Made by a program: the position numbers and the translations under genes
Shown here: positions 6,006 to 7,079 of the stretch, one piece after another
How the letters are laid out: every line of letters begins with the position of its first letter
Numbering within the stretch: position 1 is the stretch's first letter
Origin: Hyphomicrobiales bacterium
Lineage (GTDB): Bacteria > Pseudomonadota > Alphaproteobacteria > Rhizobiales > Beijerinckiaceae
Length of the DNA: 7,079 bases
NCBI GenBank assembly: GCA_028290595.1
Contig: JAQGJO010000140.1
Span: 1 to 7,079, forward strand
Direction of reading: 5' to 3'
Notes under the pieces: model-generated
Databases searched by the model: none
What the model saw: only the letters and a program-made list of their open reading frames with translations
What the model was told of the DNA's origin: nothing

Positions 6006-6620
6006 TCAGCCGAACAGCATCTTCGCCAACTGGCCGAGCCACGTGATGACGGGAAACGGCGTGAAGACCTGGAGCGCAAAGGCAATGGCCGCGATCACGG
6101 CGACATTGATAATTGCCCCGATCAGCAAGCGTTGCGCGAGTGGCGGGTAGGGTGGCTTATTGTTGGCGGGCCAGGCAAAGGCCTCTTCCCATTGCGGCTG
6201 CGGAATGTTGGGCGGTCTGATTTTCTCGAGCGGCACCCACGCTTGGTAGGCAGCGATGCCGCGCTCGCGCGCGATGGTGTTACGCAACCAGAACGCATTA
6301 TGCCGCCCGGCCACGTCGACGGCCCTGTCGGTCGCGAGCCGCGCAAGATACAGGATCAGCAGACACGCGAGGTAGACATAGCCAATCCAAAAACCCGACG
6401 TGAGCCATGATTTGGTGAAGGACCTGACGTTGAAGACCGCCGCAAACATCTGCACCGTGGCGTCGACGAGCTTGTCAAGGCCGCTGAAGACTCGGCCGAA
6501 GGCCGACGCCGGATCGGCGGCCTGCAGAAACAAAATCACGGCCACCACGATGGCGAGCTGAAATAACGGAAATCTGACGATACCCCGTATCGGGGCCATA
6601 ATTTGCTTGATCATGCCCAT
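6006..6620 (-). CDS. Hypothetical inner-membrane protein, 204 aa, three predicted helices
   Basis: I do not recognise a named family. Three hydrophobic segments are visible: about 17-34 (LFQLAIVVAVILFLQA), 75-93 (around GYVYLACLLILYLA) and 164-187 (LLIGAIINVAVIAAIAFAL). A charged, proline- and tryptophan-rich stretch (about 95-162) lies between helices 2 and 3, including ERGIAAYQAW (119-128) and RPPNIPQPQWEEAFAW (135-150); it could be a cytoplasmic or periplasmic domain. GC and codon use match the neighbours, so it looks like a resident gene. ATG 6620 is preferred over ATG 6614 because GGAG lies 5 bases before the first. A TATACT -10-like box lies at 6646-6651 on the minus strand. The gene is divergent from the COG0523 GTPase gene across 161 bases. 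Association with metal homeostasis is possible from that position only. Confidence 0.78.
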   Translation of the reverse strand: MGMIKQIMAPIRGIVRFPLFQLAIVVAVILFLQAADPASAFGRVFSGLDKLVDATVQMFAAVFNVRSFTKSWLTSGFWIGYVYLACLLILYLARLATDRAVDVAGRHNAFWLRNTIARERGIAAYQAWVPLEKIRPPNIPQPQWEEAFAWPANNKPPYPPLAQRLLIGAIINVAVIAAIAFALQVFTPFPVITWLGQLAKMLFG

Positions 6621-6645
6621 GGGGGCTCCGGAAAGTGTCTAGGCA

Positions 6646-6651
6646 AGTATA
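6646..6651 (-). promoter_or_regulatory. Candidate -10 box for the membrane-protein gene
   Basis: Read on the minus strand this is TATACT, a five-of-six match to TATAAT, 25 bases before the ATG at 6620. No good -35 box stands at the right distance (CGGGCA at 17 bases), so this is only a candidate. Confidence 0.3.
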
Positions 6652-6700
6652 GGGCAGGTTCGGCGGCTTGCCCGCCAAATCGCGCGCGCGGGCGGAGCAC

Positions 6701-6711
6701 GTAACTATTAC
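6701..6711. promoter_or_regulatory. Small palindrome GTAA-CTA-TTAC, possible operator
   Basis: A perfect 4+4 palindrome with a 3-base centre lies upstream of the candidate COG0523 promoter, in an otherwise very GC-rich stretch. COG0523 genes are sometimes controlled by the zinc repressor Zur, but this site is shorter than, and only loosely like, the Zur boxes I know, so no regulator is assigned. Confidence 0.25.
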
Positions 6712-6729
6712 TTTCTGGGGCGGCCCCTT

Positions 6730-6758
6730 TTGCACCTGCGCCCCCGAGCCCCTATATG
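6730..6758 (+). promoter_or_regulatory. Candidate promoter of the COG0523 GTPase gene
   Basis: TTGCAC (6730-6735), exactly 17 bases, then TATATG (6753-6758). Both boxes match the consensus only partly, but spacing and position fit: transcription would start near 6765, leaving a short leader holding the Shine-Dalgarno AGGAG (6768-6772), 9 bases before ATG 6782. Confidence 0.4.
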
Positions 6759-6781
6759 TCTCCCTCCAGGAGCCATTGCCC

Positions 6782-7079
6782 ATGTCCACGCCCGTGTCCG
6801 CGACCCCCGCAACGCCAGAAAAAATCCCCGTTACCGTACTGACCGGCTATCTCGGCGCCGGGAAGACCACGCTGCTCAACCGTATTTTGTCCGAGCCGCA
6901 CGGCAAGAAATACGCCGTCATCGTCAACGAGTTCGGCGAAATCGGCATCGACAACGAGCTGGTGGTCAACGCCGACGAAGAAGTCTTCGAGATGAACAAC
7001 GGCTGCATCTGCTGCACCGTGCGCGGCGACCTGGTGCGCATCATCGACGGGCTGATGCGGCGCAAGGGCAAGTTCGACG
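6782..7079 (+). CDS. CobW/COG0523-family GTP-binding metallochaperone, N-terminal part
   Basis: The first 99 residues of a G3E-family GTPase are present; the gene continues past the window end (full members are about 320-400 residues). After a short Ala/Pro/Thr-rich tail comes [19 protein letters not shown] (15-33) with the Walker A motif (G22, G25, G27, K28, T29), then [15 protein letters not shown] (47-61), the switch region with E50 as in the family's NEFG motif, and [13 protein letters not shown] (72-84) with the metal-binding CxCC (C75, C77, C78). Known members use GTP hydrolysis to hand metals such as zinc or cobalt to target proteins in the cytosol; here the metal and client are unknown. 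There are no cobalamin genes in the window, so CobW in the strict sense is not supported. AGGAG at 6768-6772 supports ATG 6782. Confidence 0.93.
   Translation, partial: MSTPVSATPATPEKIPVTVLTGYLGAGKTTLLNRILSEPHGKKYAVIVNEFGEIGIDNELVVNADEEVFEMNNGCICCTVRGDLVRIIDGLMRRKGKFD

Noticed and set aside
5248..6042. Minus-strand 264-residue open frame opposite the MFS gene
   Set aside because: It is a low-complexity, Arg/His/Gly-rich antisense frame of a clear membrane transporter.
6670..6693. GCCCGC/GCGGGC inverted repeat as a terminator
   Set aside because: A 6-bp GC stem with a 12-base loop in very GC-rich DNA is expected by chance, has no T-run, and lies upstream of both flanking genes.
6701..6711. 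Assigning the GTAA-CTA-TTAC palindrome as a Zur box
   Set aside because: It is too short and too different from Zur sites I know; it is kept only as an unassigned palindrome.

Overview
The window looks like chromosomal DNA of an alphaproteobacterium of the order Hyphomicrobiales (Rhizobiales), most likely the Bradyrhizobium/Xanthobacteraceae side. The reasons are a high GC content (39/60 in a hand-counted sample at 2401-2460), an orphan Bug-type solute receptor, a secreted AHL-lactonase-like metallo-hydrolase, and a COG0523 GTPase whose start resembles Bradyrhizobium proteins as I remember them. No database search was possible, so the lineage is an inference.

Layout. 29-337 (minus) is a small unknown protein, followed downstream by a short perfect hairpin at the window edge. 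485-1129 (minus) is a DUF2971 protein on a visibly AT-rich island (25/60 GC at 601-660), probably acquired by transfer. 1197-1233 is a strong hairpin between that gene and the end of the next one. 1259-2071 (minus) is an exported metallo-beta-lactamase-fold hydrolase. A divergent intergenic region (2072-2287) separates it from a plus-strand run of three genes: 2288-3619 (three tandem RidA/YjgF-like domains), 3711-4697 (Bug/TctC periplasmic binding protein) and 4744-5973 (MFS transporter). These have gaps of 91 and 46 bases, no obvious terminators between them and a good Shine-Dalgarno before each, so they may form an operon. 6006-6620 (minus) is a three-helix membrane protein of unknown role, convergent with the MFS gene. 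From 6782 a CobW/COG0523 GTPase starts and runs off the window.

How the genes may work together. The RidA-Bug-MFS run, facing a secreted lactonase-like hydrolase, could handle one small metabolite: the hydrolase acts on it in the periplasm, the Bug protein binds the product or a related acid, the RidA-like protein acts on or senses a reactive intermediate, and the MFS protein exports or imports something. This is inference from gene order only. The most unusual protein is the RidA-like one. RidA normally works as a trimer of one-domain chains; here three domains lie in one chain, and none appears to keep the arginine needed for imine deamination. No mobile element gene, tRNA, rRNA or CRISPR array was seen.
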